Shown: positions 1 through 8,000, counted from the first letter of the stretch. The stretch is 64,000 nt of DNA from an uncultured Burkholderiales bacterium (GCA_945952065.1 CAMFGY010000007.1:124001-188000); one strand, 5' to 3'. A program made the numbers and translations. Notes: generated by a model not told the origin, from the letters alone.

Positions 1-453
1 CGAGAGGTCCCAGTTGTCGGTGAACTGCATGCCGGGCACCACGCCACGGTCATCGGTAAAGCCGCTGACCATCAAAATCTCATCCCTTTGGGCCAGATAG
101 GTACGCAGCGGTTTGGCCAAGGCCGCGAGCAGGGCGCGTCCATCGGCCAGCAATTGATCGGAGCCGGTGGCAAAGAGCACGGCGCTGTTGATGCCAATGC
201 GCCCTTCTACCAAGGTGATGCGGCCATCGGCCAGCGGGCCGGCCAGTGCGCGTTCCAAGGCTTCGCGGCGGCTTTGTTCGGCTTTGCGCTGCTGCATTTC
301 GGCTTGCAATTGATGGGCAAGGTCCAGCTGCCCCACCAGGGCAGCCGCCAGCACCAACACGAAAGCGCCCAAGACGCCGGCCATCAAGTCACCAAAAGCA
401 GCCCAAGCATGGGCGGCCGTGCCTTCGTGCTCCAGCTCCAGCTGATCATCCAT
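1..453 (-). CDS. OmpA-family protein with MotB-like membrane anchor (partial at window edge)
   Basis: Reads off the left edge, so only about 150 N-terminal residues are visible. A short acidic N-terminus is followed by one hydrophobic segment (about residues 17-41). It contains GDLMAGVLGAFV, with Asp22 near its start, as in the ion-binding aspartate region of MotB, ExbD and ZorB anchors. A charged linker follows, and from about residue 80 an OmpA/MotB-like peptidoglycan-binding fold begins (IGINSAVLFATGSDQL, then GFTDDRG). The ATG at 451-453 overlaps the stop of the DUF802 gene (ATGGATGA), so the two are translationally coupled. Family knowledge: such proteins anchor motor stators to the cell wall. 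The role here is unknown. The missing C-terminus lies outside the window. Confidence 0.8.
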   Translation of the reverse strand, partial: MDDQLELEHEGTAAHAWAAFGDLMAGVLGAFVLVLAAALVGQLDLAHQLQAEMQQRKAEQSRREALERALAGPLADGRITLVEGRIGINSAVLFATGSDQLLADGRALLAALAKPLRTYLAQRDEILMVSGFTDDRGVVPGMQFTDNWDLS

Positions 454-2776
454 GGGGGGCCGCTCCTTGCAGTGCATCCAGGATTTGCTTTTGCGAGCCC
501 AGGCAGAGCTCGATCACCTCGCGTGCTTGGGCCACGTAATAGCCCAGTTGCTCGTCGCTGCGGTTGATGCTGGCGGCCAGGCGTTCTTCCAGCGCCGCCA
601 AATGCTGTTGCAGCTGAAGGTTGCTCTGTTGGAACTGCTCAATGGCGGCGCCAAATCCATCGCCCACGCTGGCGATATCGGCCGCGCTGGCCGCCAAATG
701 GGTGGCGGCATCGGCCAGCGAGTGGCCCGAGGCTTCGGCCAGCGCGGTGAAGCGCTGCCCCACGGTCTCAATCTGATGGGCCGAGCGGTCCACCAGGGCG
801 TCAATCGCGCGGCGTTGTTCGCCAGCGGCTTGCTGCAGCGAGCTGAGCAGGGTGGACACCGTGCTCATCAGTTCGCTTCGTTCCAACAGGGCCGCGCGAT
901 CTTGCGCTTGGCTTTGGGCCAGTTGCTCACGCAAAGCCGCCACCACTTCCACCGCCGCGCGGGGCGCTGCACTGGCGGCTTGCAAAATTTCGCCCGCCTC
1001 GCTCAGGGTCTTTTGGGAACAGACTTCGGCTTGAGCGACCAAGCTGCGGGTGTTGGTCAAGAGTTCGTCGGCGAGCGCTTGTTGTTGCTGCAGCTGTGCG
1101 GCCCCGGCTGCCGTCAGCTCGCTGCGCCAAGCGGCAAGGCGCGCCGCTTCATCGGCTTCTTGCGCGGATTGCAATTGCTGGAAGGCCGCGCCGATGGCCG
1201 CAATGCTGGCCTGCATTTGCTCTGCGGACAAGCGGCTGATCTCGCTGAGCGCTTGGTTGGCGCGCGCATCGCTGTCTTGCAGCATTTGCACAGCCTGGGC
1301 CCGCTGATGGGCCAACGCAGCTTCGAGGGCCTCGCGCTGCTGCTTCAAGGCCGCGGCATCGGCCGAGGCCTGAGCATGGCTTTGCTGGTCGCGAGCATCC
1401 AGGGCTGCGAGCTGACGCTCTTGGGCGCGCGAAACCTGTGCCAGCAGGTCTTGCATTTGGGCCGCGAACTGCTGTGCGGCTTGGCTGAGCAAATCGCCGG
1501 CGCCGGCTTGTTGCGCCTGCAGCGCTTGCAGCTGATCTTGCAGGGCCGCCCAGCGGGCTTGATCGGCTTCGGCCTGGGCCGCTTGCTGGCGGCTGACCAT
1601 GGCGTCCAAGGTCGCCAACATCGCTTGCGCATCGGATGCCCAACGCTGAGCCTGCGCCTGCGAGCTCCGCTCCGCGGCCGCGGCCGCGTCCTCCAAGAAA
1701 CGCTGCGACATGGCATGTTGCGCGGCCAGCGCCTCGGTCTGCTGCTGAGCGGCGAGTGCTTGTTGATGCTGCATGCGCTCGGCCCCGGCTTCAAATTGGG
1801 CGGCCAGTCCGCTCAATTGCTCGCTGACCACCTGGCCCACGCGCTCATGCAAAGCCCCGGCTTCGCTGGCAATGCCGGCCATCGCGGATTTCGCGGACGT
1901 CTGCATGGCCGCGCCGGCTTCTTTTGCCGCGTCATTCAGGCTGCTGCGCAACGTGGCATCCACACTTTGGGCCAAGGCCAGATAGGCCTTGCTGGTTTCG
2001 TCGTGAAACTGGCGGTTTTGAGCGCTCAGCTGTTCGGCAATTTGGCCGGTGAACTGCTGCAGCAGGGCGGCGAGCTCCACCTGCTTTTGATGTTCGCGGG
2101 CCAGCTGTGCGGCAGCGGCGGCCTCTTGTTCTTTTGCTTGCTTGGCGGCCGAGGTCAGCGGTCGCAGCCAGCCCTGCAAGGCCGCGTCCAGCAGGGCGCC
2201 AGCGGCTGCGCGCTCGCGCCGGGCCAGAGCAACCATCAGCCCCAACATGGCCGAACCCGCCACCCCGGCCACGCTGGCACTGAAGGCCAAGCCCAGACCT
2301 TGGATGGGGGCGCCCAAGGCAGTGCGCAGGGCCGCCAAATCCGCCGAAGCGCCCAAGGCGCTGGCAGTGCTGCTCAAGGTGATCACCAGGCCAATAAAGG
2401 TCCCCAGCATGCCCAGCAACACCAGCAGACCCGCGATGGCCGGTGCCAGGGCCAAGCCCGGCAAGGCCACCCGCATGCCTTGCAAGCGCAGCTGAACGGC
2501 GCCGCGTAAAGCGGTCGGCACGCTGAGCAGCCAATCGTCGGGCGCGCCCTCGCTGTCAGCCTTGTTTTCAGTGGCTGTGGCCAAGCCGCGGCTGTCGCGC
2601 CGAAAAGCAGCCAACTCCAAAGCGGCCATCAAAAAGAACAGCGCAATCACCACCGCCATGAGCAGGGCGACCGGGTGATTTTTGGCTGCGGCCCAGCCTG
2701 CCCCGGCGATGCCGAGCAATCCGGCCGCCAGGGCTACGGGGTAGAGGGCGTTGAGTGAGCGAAGGGATGGTTTCAT
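446..2776 (-). CDS. DUF802 protein: MotA/ExbB/ZorA-like membrane domain plus very long coiled coil
   Basis: 776 residues from the ATG at 2776, which overlaps the stop of the DUF3348 gene as ATGA; the frame stays open upstream but that part lies inside DUF3348. Predicted membrane segments lie near residues 11-30, 37-57, 104-134 and 155-185. The third contains LGMLGTFIGLV and the fourth GLAFSASVAGVAGSAMLG, the spacing and polar residues (Thr126, Ser166/Ser168) typical of MotA/TolQ/ExbB-type proton channels. Residues from about 210 to 760 are Ala/Gln/Glu-rich heptad-like sequence, predicted as one long coiled coil, presumably cytoplasmic. The pairing with an OmpA-anchored partner mirrors MotA-MotB and ZorA-ZorB. 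DUF802 itself has no assigned function. Motor function is my inference. Confidence 0.8.
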   Translation of the reverse strand: MKPSLRSLNALYPVALAAGLLGIAGAGWAAAKNHPVALLMAVVIALFFLMAALELAAFRRDSRGLATATENKADSEGAPDDWLLSVPTALRGAVQLRLQGMRVALPGLALAPAIAGLLVLLGMLGTFIGLVITLSSTASALGASADLAALRTALGAPIQGLGLAFSASVAGVAGSAMLGLMVALARRERAAAGALLDAALQGWLRPLTSAAKQAKEQEAAAAAQLAREHQKQVELAALLQQFTGQIAEQLSAQNRQFHDETSKAYLALAQSVDATLRSSLNDAAKEAGAAMQTSAKSAMAGIASEAGALHERVGQVVSEQLSGLAAQFEAGAERMQHQQALAAQQQTEALAAQHAMSQRFLEDAAAAAERSSQAQAQRWASDAQAMLATLDAMVSRQQAAQAEADQARWAALQDQLQALQAQQAGAGDLLSQAAQQFAAQMQDLLAQVSRAQERQLAALDARDQQSHAQASADAAALKQQREALEAALAHQRAQAVQMLQDSDARANQALSEISRLSAEQMQASIAAIGAAFQQLQSAQEADEAARLAAWRSELTAAGAAQLQQQQALADELLTNTRSLVAQAEVCSQKTLSEAGEILQAASAAPRAAVEVVAALREQLAQSQAQDRAALLERSELMSTVSTLLSSLQQAAGEQRRAIDALVDRSAHQIETVGQRFTALAEASGHSLADAATHLAASAADIASVGDGFGAAIEQFQQSNLQLQQHLAALEERLAASINRSDEQLGYYVAQAREVIELCLGSQKQILDALQGAAPHG

Positions 2777-3477
2777 GCGGGTTCTGTGGGAGTGTTCAAG
2801 GCCTCGATCAGGCCCAACACCGGTTGAAGCTTTTGGTCCAGCGCTGCTTGCAACAAGCGCTCGACATCGGTGTTCAGGTGGGCGCGCCAATGCAAGGGAT
2901 CAGCGCTGAAGTGCTTGTGCGCCCGCATCTCCAGCAAGGCAGACATTGCAGTCAAAGCGCGCGACTGCGGCGCTGCGAGCGCGCGTTCCATGGTTTCGTC
3001 CAGCAAAGCGAGCCGGCCGAGCGCGTCCGAAGCACGGCTCAAACGCGCACGCAGCTGGCCCCGCAAAGTGCTGAGACGGCTCTCGATCACGCGCTCTTGC
3101 AAACTGAAGTGCTGCAAATAGGGCGCCAATAGGTTTTTGAAGAGCGCATCTTTCTCGGCCGCCTGGGCGTCCTGAAAGGGCACATCTGGAAAGGCTTTGA
3201 AGCTCTCTGTGAGCTCGGCGTGCACGCGTGCGAGTTCCGCCTTTGCCCAAGATGAGGCCTCCACGCGGACTGAGGGCTGGCTGGCTTTGCCCACCGGCGT
3301 GGCCAAGACCTGGGAGAGCTCGATCGCTTGCGCCCAGCCCAACCATGCGCCCAGGCGTTGGCTCGCGGGCGGCGTGTTAGCCAATGTGGCCGACGACGCA
3401 GCACGCCATTGCTGCAGCAAGCTGCTCAATGACTCCGGGCGTAGCAATGCCGGATTGGGCTTTGAAAGGGTTTGCAT
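2773..3477 (-). CDS. DUF3348 domain protein
   Basis: 234 residues, no signal peptide or membrane segment, mostly helical and charged. The N-terminus (MQTLSKPNPALLRPESL) and the C-terminal stretch around DPLHWRAHLNTDVERLL fit the DUF3348 family as I recall it. It is the first gene of the cluster and its stop overlaps the start of the DUF802 gene by four bases. In Burkholderiales and Xanthomonadales DUF3348, DUF802 and OmpA genes are usual neighbours, often with a DUF2894 gene, which would lie off the left edge. A cytoplasmic accessory subunit of the putative motor is a reasonable guess. No enzymatic motif is visible. Confidence 0.8.
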   Translation of the reverse strand: MQTLSKPNPALLRPESLSSLLQQWRAASSATLANTPPASQRLGAWLGWAQAIELSQVLATPVGKASQPSVRVEASSWAKAELARVHAELTESFKAFPDVPFQDAQAAEKDALFKNLLAPYLQHFSLQERVIESRLSTLRGQLRARLSRASDALGRLALLDETMERALAAPQSRALTAMSALLEMRAHKHFSADPLHWRAHLNTDVERLLQAALDQKLQPVLGLIEALNTPTEPA

Positions 3478-3742
3478 GCAAAGACGCCGGCGCCAGCGCT
3501 CTGGTTGGAGAAAAACCGGCCATTTTAATGAGGCCGTCAGATGCGGGCGGATCGGGGCTGAGCCGTGGCCGGGGTTTCGGCTTCAAATCACAAGCCGGCG
3601 GCAGTCTTTGCCTGCTATCGGCGCAGTCCAGGGTCTGCGCTTGCGATCAAGGGGACCTATGGCACAGCCGCGGATGAGCGAGTCGCTGAGATGTGTTTGT
3701 GAGTTTACATAATACACATTGTCGATTATCCGCAAGGATCAC
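3478..3742. promoter_or_regulatory. Intergenic region upstream of the DUF3348 cluster
   Basis: No convincing gene. It holds the promoter of the minus-strand DUF3348-DUF802-OmpA cluster and the tail of the convergently placed hydrolase gene. Near 3711-3730 there is an AT-richer patch with ATTGTCGATTAT, which resembles the half-symmetric ATTGTCGACAAT sites of GntR-type regulators, but no gene starts next to it on the plus strand. Confidence 0.3.
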
Positions 3743-4645
3743 TTAGGCCAGCTTGGACTTCAAAAAGCTCACCGTTCGTGCCCACGCCAGTTTCGCGGCT
3801 TCGGCGTCATAGCGTGGCGTGGTGTCGTTGTTGAAGCCGTGTTGCACGCCTGGGTAGACATGGGCTTCATAGCTCAGGCCAGCTGCTTTCAGGGCGGCCT
3901 CATATCCGGGCCATCCGGCGTTGATCCGCTCGTCTTGACCGGCGTAATGAATCAGGAGCGGCGCCTTGATCTTGGCGACTTCGGTCGCCGGCGGTTGGCC
4001 GCCATAAAACGGGACGGCGGCAGCCAAACTGGGGATCTGGGTGGCCAGATAGTTGGCGATGCCGCCTCCAAAGCAAAAACCGATTGCGCCAACACGGCCA
4101 GTGCTTTCGGATGAGGCTTGCAAGCCTTCAGTGGCAGCGACGAAGTCCGCACGGGTTTTGTTGGCGTCGAGCTTGGCAAACAGGGCTCGGGCTTGGTCTT
4201 CATCGCCCGGATAGCCGCCCAAGGGAGCGAGCGCGTCTGGCGCGTAGGCCAAAAAACCTTCCAAAGCGACCCGGCGTGTGATGTCCTCGATATGAGGATT
4301 CAAGCCGCGGTTTTCATGCACCACCAACACGGCAGGCAAACGGCCTTGCGCCTTGGCTGGACGGGCCCAATAGCCCGTCACTTCACCGTAGCCCAGTGGG
4401 GAGGCAAAGCTGTGGCGCCGAGTGTGCAGTCGCGGGTCATCGGGCTTGATCTGCTGAGCTTGCGCAAATTGAGGACTGAGGCTGGCCAGCAAAGCGCTCG
4501 CCGCAGCGGCGTTGCCCGCATAGCGGCTGGCTTGCTCCAAAAAGCCGCGGCGACTGAGATCCCCGTGCACATAGCGGTCAAAGAGTTGCAGCACTTCCGG
4601 CTGAAAGTCATGGCTGGTCAAACGCGGGCTTGGCATCGTTGGCAC
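3743..4645 (-). CDS. Dienelactone hydrolase family protein, Tat-exported
   Basis: 300 residues. Alpha/beta-hydrolase of the dienelactone hydrolase (carboxymethylenebutenolidase) family. The nucleophile is Cys191 in GFCFGG, the acid Asp238 in AGQDER, and the base His269 in VQHGF; Glu111 in VVHENRGL matches the glutamate that orients the nucleophile. This is the cysteine triad of the family rather than a serine esterase. The N-terminus has a twin-arginine signal (LSRRGFLEQ, residues 30-38) followed by an alanine-rich hydrophobic stretch ending near AQAQQ, so the enzyme is probably exported folded to the periplasm (YghX-like). An SD-like AGGAG precedes the ATG. Its natural substrate is unknown, and no aromatic catabolism genes are nearby. 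Confidence 0.88.
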   Translation of the reverse strand: MPTMPSPRLTSHDFQPEVLQLFDRYVHGDLSRRGFLEQASRYAGNAAAASALLASLSPQFAQAQQIKPDDPRLHTRRHSFASPLGYGEVTGYWARPAKAQGRLPAVLVVHENRGLNPHIEDITRRVALEGFLAYAPDALAPLGGYPGDEDQARALFAKLDANKTRADFVAATEGLQASSESTGRVGAIGFCFGGGIANYLATQIPSLAAAVPFYGGQPPATEVAKIKAPLLIHYAGQDERINAGWPGYEAALKAAGLSYEAHVYPGVQHGFNNDTTPRYDAEAAKLAWARTVSFLKSKLA

Positions 4646-4689
4646 TCCTGTCGTGGTGCGGGGTATGTCGCGTCAAAGGGGGTTTTAGT

Positions 4690-4741
4690 CCTGAACTTGG
4701 CCTGGACTTAGGAATGGAGCCAAGTTGTCCCCTGACTTAGG
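4690..4741. repeat. Three short direct repeats (CCTGAACTTGG type)
   Basis: The 259-base gap between the hydrolase and the receiver gene contains three related copies: CCTGAACTTGG (4690-4700), CCTGGACTTAGG (4701-4712) and CCTGACTTAGG (4731-4741). GACTTAGGAA is repeated exactly at 4705-4714 and 4734-4743. They lie about 45-100 bases upstream of the hydrolase start. They could be binding sites for a regulator or the decayed end of an insertion element. Nothing else is recognisable in the gap. Confidence 0.4.
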
Positions 4742-4904
4742 AACGAAACGGAGACATCAGCCCATCCATTTCGTCTATTCTCGAATCCAGCAAAAAGCGC
4801 AAGCCTAGGTGCTTGCCCCATAACGAGTCGCCTCAATTCACCACCCTTCCCTGTTTTGATGGCCATCTTCAAACCCGCCTACTCGACGAGAGGCTGACTG
4901 ACCC

Positions 4905-5423
4905 ATGCTTGCGGGCTCATGCTTCTCGCTGACACTGCCTCTCAGTACCGATTCACAGTTGCAGGCCGCGCGCGCGACGGCGCCTGCGCCCGCCTCGCGC
5001 TGGTGCATCGCCTTGCTGGAAGACGACCCCGATGTTCGAGAGGCGATGACTGCCCTGTTGCAGCGCTGGGGCCATACGGTGCTACCTGGAGTCGATGCGC
5101 AAAGCGTGTTGTCGATGGCCGCAGACCAGGGTTTGAAGGTGGAGTTGATCGTCTCCGACTACAAACTGGGTTCGCGCAACGGTCTGGAGGAGGTGGCGGC
5201 ATTGCGGCAGGCACTTGGGGCGCCCAAGCGCCCCGCCCTGTTGGTCACCGGCGATCTTGACGCGAGCATTGCCGAACAAGCGGCGGCCGCGGAGCTGCAA
5301 CTGGTTCACAAGCCGCTGAAGCCCTCGCGTTTGTTGGAAATTCTGGGCACGATGCGGACCCCGAGAGAGGCTCGCCCGATTCAGGCGCTCGCCCCCGGCG
5401 CCAGCAGTTTGGAGCAGGTCTGA
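4905..5423 (+). CDS. Orphan response-regulator receiver protein
   Basis: 172 residues with a single receiver (CheY-like) domain at about residues 33-150. The acidic pocket is Glu39-Asp40-Asp41, the phosphoacceptor Asp85 (LIVSDYKLG), the switch Thr115 (LLVTGD) and the conserved Lys136 (VHKPLKP). There is no output domain, only a proline/alanine-rich tail. The first 30 residues are low-complexity, so translation may start later than the ATG used here. Receiver domains of this type often sit at the C-terminus of hybrid histidine kinases, but no kinase gene or remnant is visible upstream. It therefore acts as a stand-alone receiver or a detached fragment. Partner kinase unknown. Confidence 0.75.
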   Translation: MLAGSCFSLTLPLSTDSQLQAARATAPAPASRWCIALLEDDPDVREAMTALLQRWGHTVLPGVDAQSVLSMAADQGLKVELIVSDYKLGSRNGLEEVAALRQALGAPKRPALLVTGDLDASIAEQAAAAELQLVHKPLKPSRLLEILGTMRTPREARPIQALAPGASSLEQV

Positions 5424-5522
5424 GAGGTCTCCGCCGGTGCTGGCAGCCTTGTCCAGGCCTTGTCAATCCATGGGAATGCACGCCGGTTCTGCAAAGGATC
5501 TGGCCTACTGGGCATGTCGGAT

Positions 5523-5561
5523 GATTTCTTCAAATATATTTATGATATTCTGAAGAGAATC
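5523..5561. promoter_or_regulatory. AT-rich imperfect palindrome upstream of the aldehyde dehydrogenase gene
   Basis: GATTTCTTCA at the left is mirrored by TGAAGAGAATC at the right around an AT-rich centre (ATATTTATGATAT). The element stands out against GC-rich surroundings and ends 19 bases before the ATG. Position and symmetry suggest a repressor operator overlapping the promoter. The regulator is not encoded in the window. Confidence 0.5.
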
Positions 5562-5580
5562 TGATCCACATGAACCCACC

Positions 5581-7023
5581 ATGAGCCAAGCCGTTCACGC
5601 CAATTACATCAACGCCGAATGGGTGCAAGGCCCCAGCCAGCGCAGCAATATCAACCCATCTGACACCCGGGATGTGGTGGGGCTTTTCACTCAGGCCGAT
5701 GAGCAGCAAGTGGACCAGGCGATTCAAGCCGCGCACACCGCCGCCCCTGCCTGGGCGCTGAGCAATCCGCAACAAAGAGCAGATGCCCTGGACAAGATCG
5801 GAACCGAGATCCTGGCGCGCAAGGATGAGTTGGGCGAGTTGCTCTCCCGCGAAGAAGGCAAAACGCGGCCCGAGGGCATCGGCGAATTCGCCCGCGCCGG
5901 CGCCATCTTCAAGTTCTTTGCTCAAGAAGCCTTACGTTTGCGTGGCGACAAACTCGCCTCAGTGCGGCCGGGGCTGGAGATTGAAGTGACGCGTGAGCCC
6001 ATCGGCGTGGTGGGCCTGATCACACCCTGGAACTTCCCGGCAGCCATTCCCGCTTGGAAGATTGCGCCAGCACTGGCCTATGGCAATGCCGTGGTGTTCA
6101 AACCGGCCGAATTGGTGCCGGCCTCGGCCTGGGCCCTCAGCGAAATCATCAGCCGTGCGGGCCTGCCCCCAGGCGTTTTCAATTTGGTGATGGGCCCGGG
6201 CTCGGTGGTCGGTCAGGCGTTTTTGAACGATGCTCGCGTGGACGGCATCAGCTTCACCGGCTCGGCCGGCACTGGCGCGCGCATTGCGCAGGCCGCCGTT
6301 CAGCGCGGTGCCAAGTTCCAGTTGGAGATGGGCGGCAAGAACCCTTGCGTGGTCTTGGACGATGCCGACCTGGACACGGCTGTGAACTGCGTGGTGCAAA
6401 GCGCTTTTTACTCGACCGGCCAACGTTGCACCGCGGCCTCGCGCATCATTGTTCAAAAAGACATTTACGCCGAGTTTCTGGCGCGCCTGAGTGCCGCCAC
6501 CCAGAGCCTGCGCGTGGGCCATGCCCTGGCGGCTGACACCCAAATCGGCCCGGTGGTGGATGAGAGCCAGCTGGCGCAAGACCTGCGCTACATCGCCATA
6601 GCCAAGGCCGAGGGCGCACGCCACATCTGCGGCGGCGAGCAAGTCAAGGGCGACACGCCGGGCCACTTCCTGCGCCCTGCTTTGTTTGCCGATTGCGACA
6701 ACCGCATGCAGCATTGCCGAGAAGAGATTTTTGGCCCGGTAGCCAGCGTGATCCCGGCCGATAACTATGAGCATGCGCTGAGTCTGGCCAACGACACGCC
6801 TTTTGGCTTGTCCAGCGGCATTTGCACCCGCTCGCTCAAACATGCCACGCATTTCAAGCGTCATGCGCAAGCTGGCATGGTGATGGTGAATGTGCCCACC
6901 GCCGGGGTGGACTACCACGTGCCATTTGGCGGCCGCAAAGCCTCCAGCATGGGCTCGCGCGAGCAAGGCAGCTATGCCGCCGAGTTTTTCACCACCGTCA
7001 AAACCAGCTATTTGCAGGCCTGA
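5581..7023 (+). CDS. NAD(P)-dependent aldehyde dehydrogenase, ketoglutarate-semialdehyde type
   Basis: 480 residues, normal for the ALDH superfamily. Catalytic residues are in place: Asn151 in ITPWNFP, Lys174 in VFKPAE, Glu249 in LEMGGKNP and the nucleophile Cys283 in GQRCTAAS; FTGSAGTG (225-232) is the nucleotide-binding loop. The overall sequence most resembles alpha-ketoglutaric semialdehyde (2,5-dioxovalerate) dehydrogenases, which finish oxidative pentose, sugar-acid and hydroxyproline breakdown by forming 2-oxoglutarate. That assignment is inference, since no upstream pathway dehydratases are present. A palindromic operator lies just upstream and the lipoprotein peptidase gene starts 6 bases after the stop, possibly co-transcribed. 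Confidence 0.85.
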   Translation: MSQAVHANYINAEWVQGPSQRSNINPSDTRDVVGLFTQADEQQVDQAIQAAHTAAPAWALSNPQQRADALDKIGTEILARKDELGELLSREEGKTRPEGIGEFARAGAIFKFFAQEALRLRGDKLASVRPGLEIEVTREPIGVVGLITPWNFPAAIPAWKIAPALAYGNAVVFKPAELVPASAWALSEIISRAGLPPGVFNLVMGPGSVVGQAFLNDARVDGISFTGSAGTGARIAQAAVQRGAKFQLEMGGKNPCVVLDDADLDTAVNCVVQSAFYSTGQRCTAASRIIVQKDIYAEFLARLSAATQSLRVGHALAADTQIGPVVDESQLAQDLRYIAIAKAEGARHICGGEQVKGDTPGHFLRPALFADCDNRMQHCREEIFGPVASVIPADNYEHALSLANDTPFGLSSGICTRSLKHATHFKRHAQAGMVMVNVPTAGVDYHVPFGGRKASSMGSREQGSYAAEFFTTVKTSYLQA

Positions 7024-7029
7024 ACGCTC

Positions 7030-7947
7030 ATGATGCCAACACGCCCCAGCCCAGCCTATGCGAGTCTGCTCACGGCCGCGGCACTTTTGTTGAGTGCCTG
7101 CGGCAGCACCCTGAAAGTGCCGGTGCCGGCCGAAGGCTCGGTTGATCAGATCTTGAGCCGCAAACATCGCTGCAGCGACAGCCTGAGCCTGCGCTCACAA
7201 GCGTTGAGCGCGCAGCAAGAAGCCGGCATTTGCACCGAACTCGCCCAAGTGGAACAGCGCTTTCACCAGGTCTTCAAGACCCAAGGCCGGCCAGTCAAGG
7301 GCGATCTGAATCACTCGCTGCGCGCCAATATCTACGCCTCCAACGAAGACTTCAGTCGCTATGCCGGCCAGCATTTCAATATGCCTACCGACAACGGCGG
7401 CATGTATCTGGAAGGCCTGCCCGACCAGCCGGGCAACCAGGCGGAGTTCATTGCGAATCAACGCAAGGACGGCAGCGTGCGCAATCTGGCGCATGAATAT
7501 GTGCACTACCTGGATGGCCGTTTCAATTTGCACGGCGATTTCTGCGCGGTCTTGCATGACTCCCATTCGCCGCCGGAGAACTGCGCCCGCCCCGCCCCGC
7601 TGACGCCCTACCTGGTCTGGTGGACCGAGGGGGTGGCCGAGTACATCGCCCATGGCGACAAGCTCAGCGCGCGTCAGCGCGAAGCCGCAGCCGCCCAAAC
7701 CTTTGCGCTCAGCCAGTTGTTTGATACGGGCTATGAAGCCAATACCGGCGAAGCTCGGGTCTACAGCTGGGGCTATTTGGCAGTTCGTTTCATGATGGAG
7801 CGGCATCGCCCCGAGATCGAACAAATGCTCAGCCTGACTCGCGTGGGCGACTATCCTCGCTACCAGGCCCTGGTGCGGCAATGGGGCACGCGCTTCGACG
7901 CCGAGTTTGCCGCCTGGCTGAAAAGTCTCAGTGCTGTGGCGAACTGA
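7030..7947 (+). CDS. Collagenase-like (M9-type) zinc metallopeptidase lipoprotein
   Basis: 305 residues. A lipoprotein signal ends in LLSAC with Cys24 as the lipidated residue. The catalytic motif is HEYVHYLDGRF (His155-Glu156-x-x-His159), followed about 40 residues later by WWTEGVAEYIA, where Glu200/Glu204 would supply the third zinc ligand. HEYxHYLDGRF and EGxAEY are the signatures of clostridial and Vibrio collagenases (family M9). Here only a compact catalytic region is present, without the activator, PKD or collagen-binding domains of true collagenases. It is probably an outer-membrane-anchored peptidase of unknown substrate. No clear ribosome-binding site precedes the ATGATG start, in line with coupling to the preceding gene. 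Confidence 0.78.
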   Translation: MMPTRPSPAYASLLTAAALLLSACGSTLKVPVPAEGSVDQILSRKHRCSDSLSLRSQALSAQQEAGICTELAQVEQRFHQVFKTQGRPVKGDLNHSLRANIYASNEDFSRYAGQHFNMPTDNGGMYLEGLPDQPGNQAEFIANQRKDGSVRNLAHEYVHYLDGRFNLHGDFCAVLHDSHSPPENCARPAPLTPYLVWWTEGVAEYIAHGDKLSARQREAAAAQTFALSQLFDTGYEANTGEARVYSWGYLAVRFMMERHRPEIEQMLSLTRVGDYPRYQALVRQWGTRFDAEFAAWLKSLSAVAN

Positions 7948-8000
7948 GGCTATGCAGCCAGCGCGCTTGTGTTCGTGCTGCGGATCGAACGGAGGCTGAG

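Noticed and set aside
452-2509. Long open frame (about 685 codons) on the plus strand opposite the DUF802 gene
   Set aside because: It is a mirror of a GC-rich, Ala/Gln-rich coiled-coil gene where antisense stops are rare. The translation is Gln/Gly/Arg-rich with no domain, and the minus-strand frame has clear motifs and coupled neighbours.
1-3477. Canonical Zorya defence system
   Set aside because: The membrane pair resembles ZorA/ZorB, but no ZorC, ZorD (helicase) or ZorE (nuclease) gene is visible, and the DUF3348 partner and gene order differ. The left edge hides the next gene, so I call it only a related motor.
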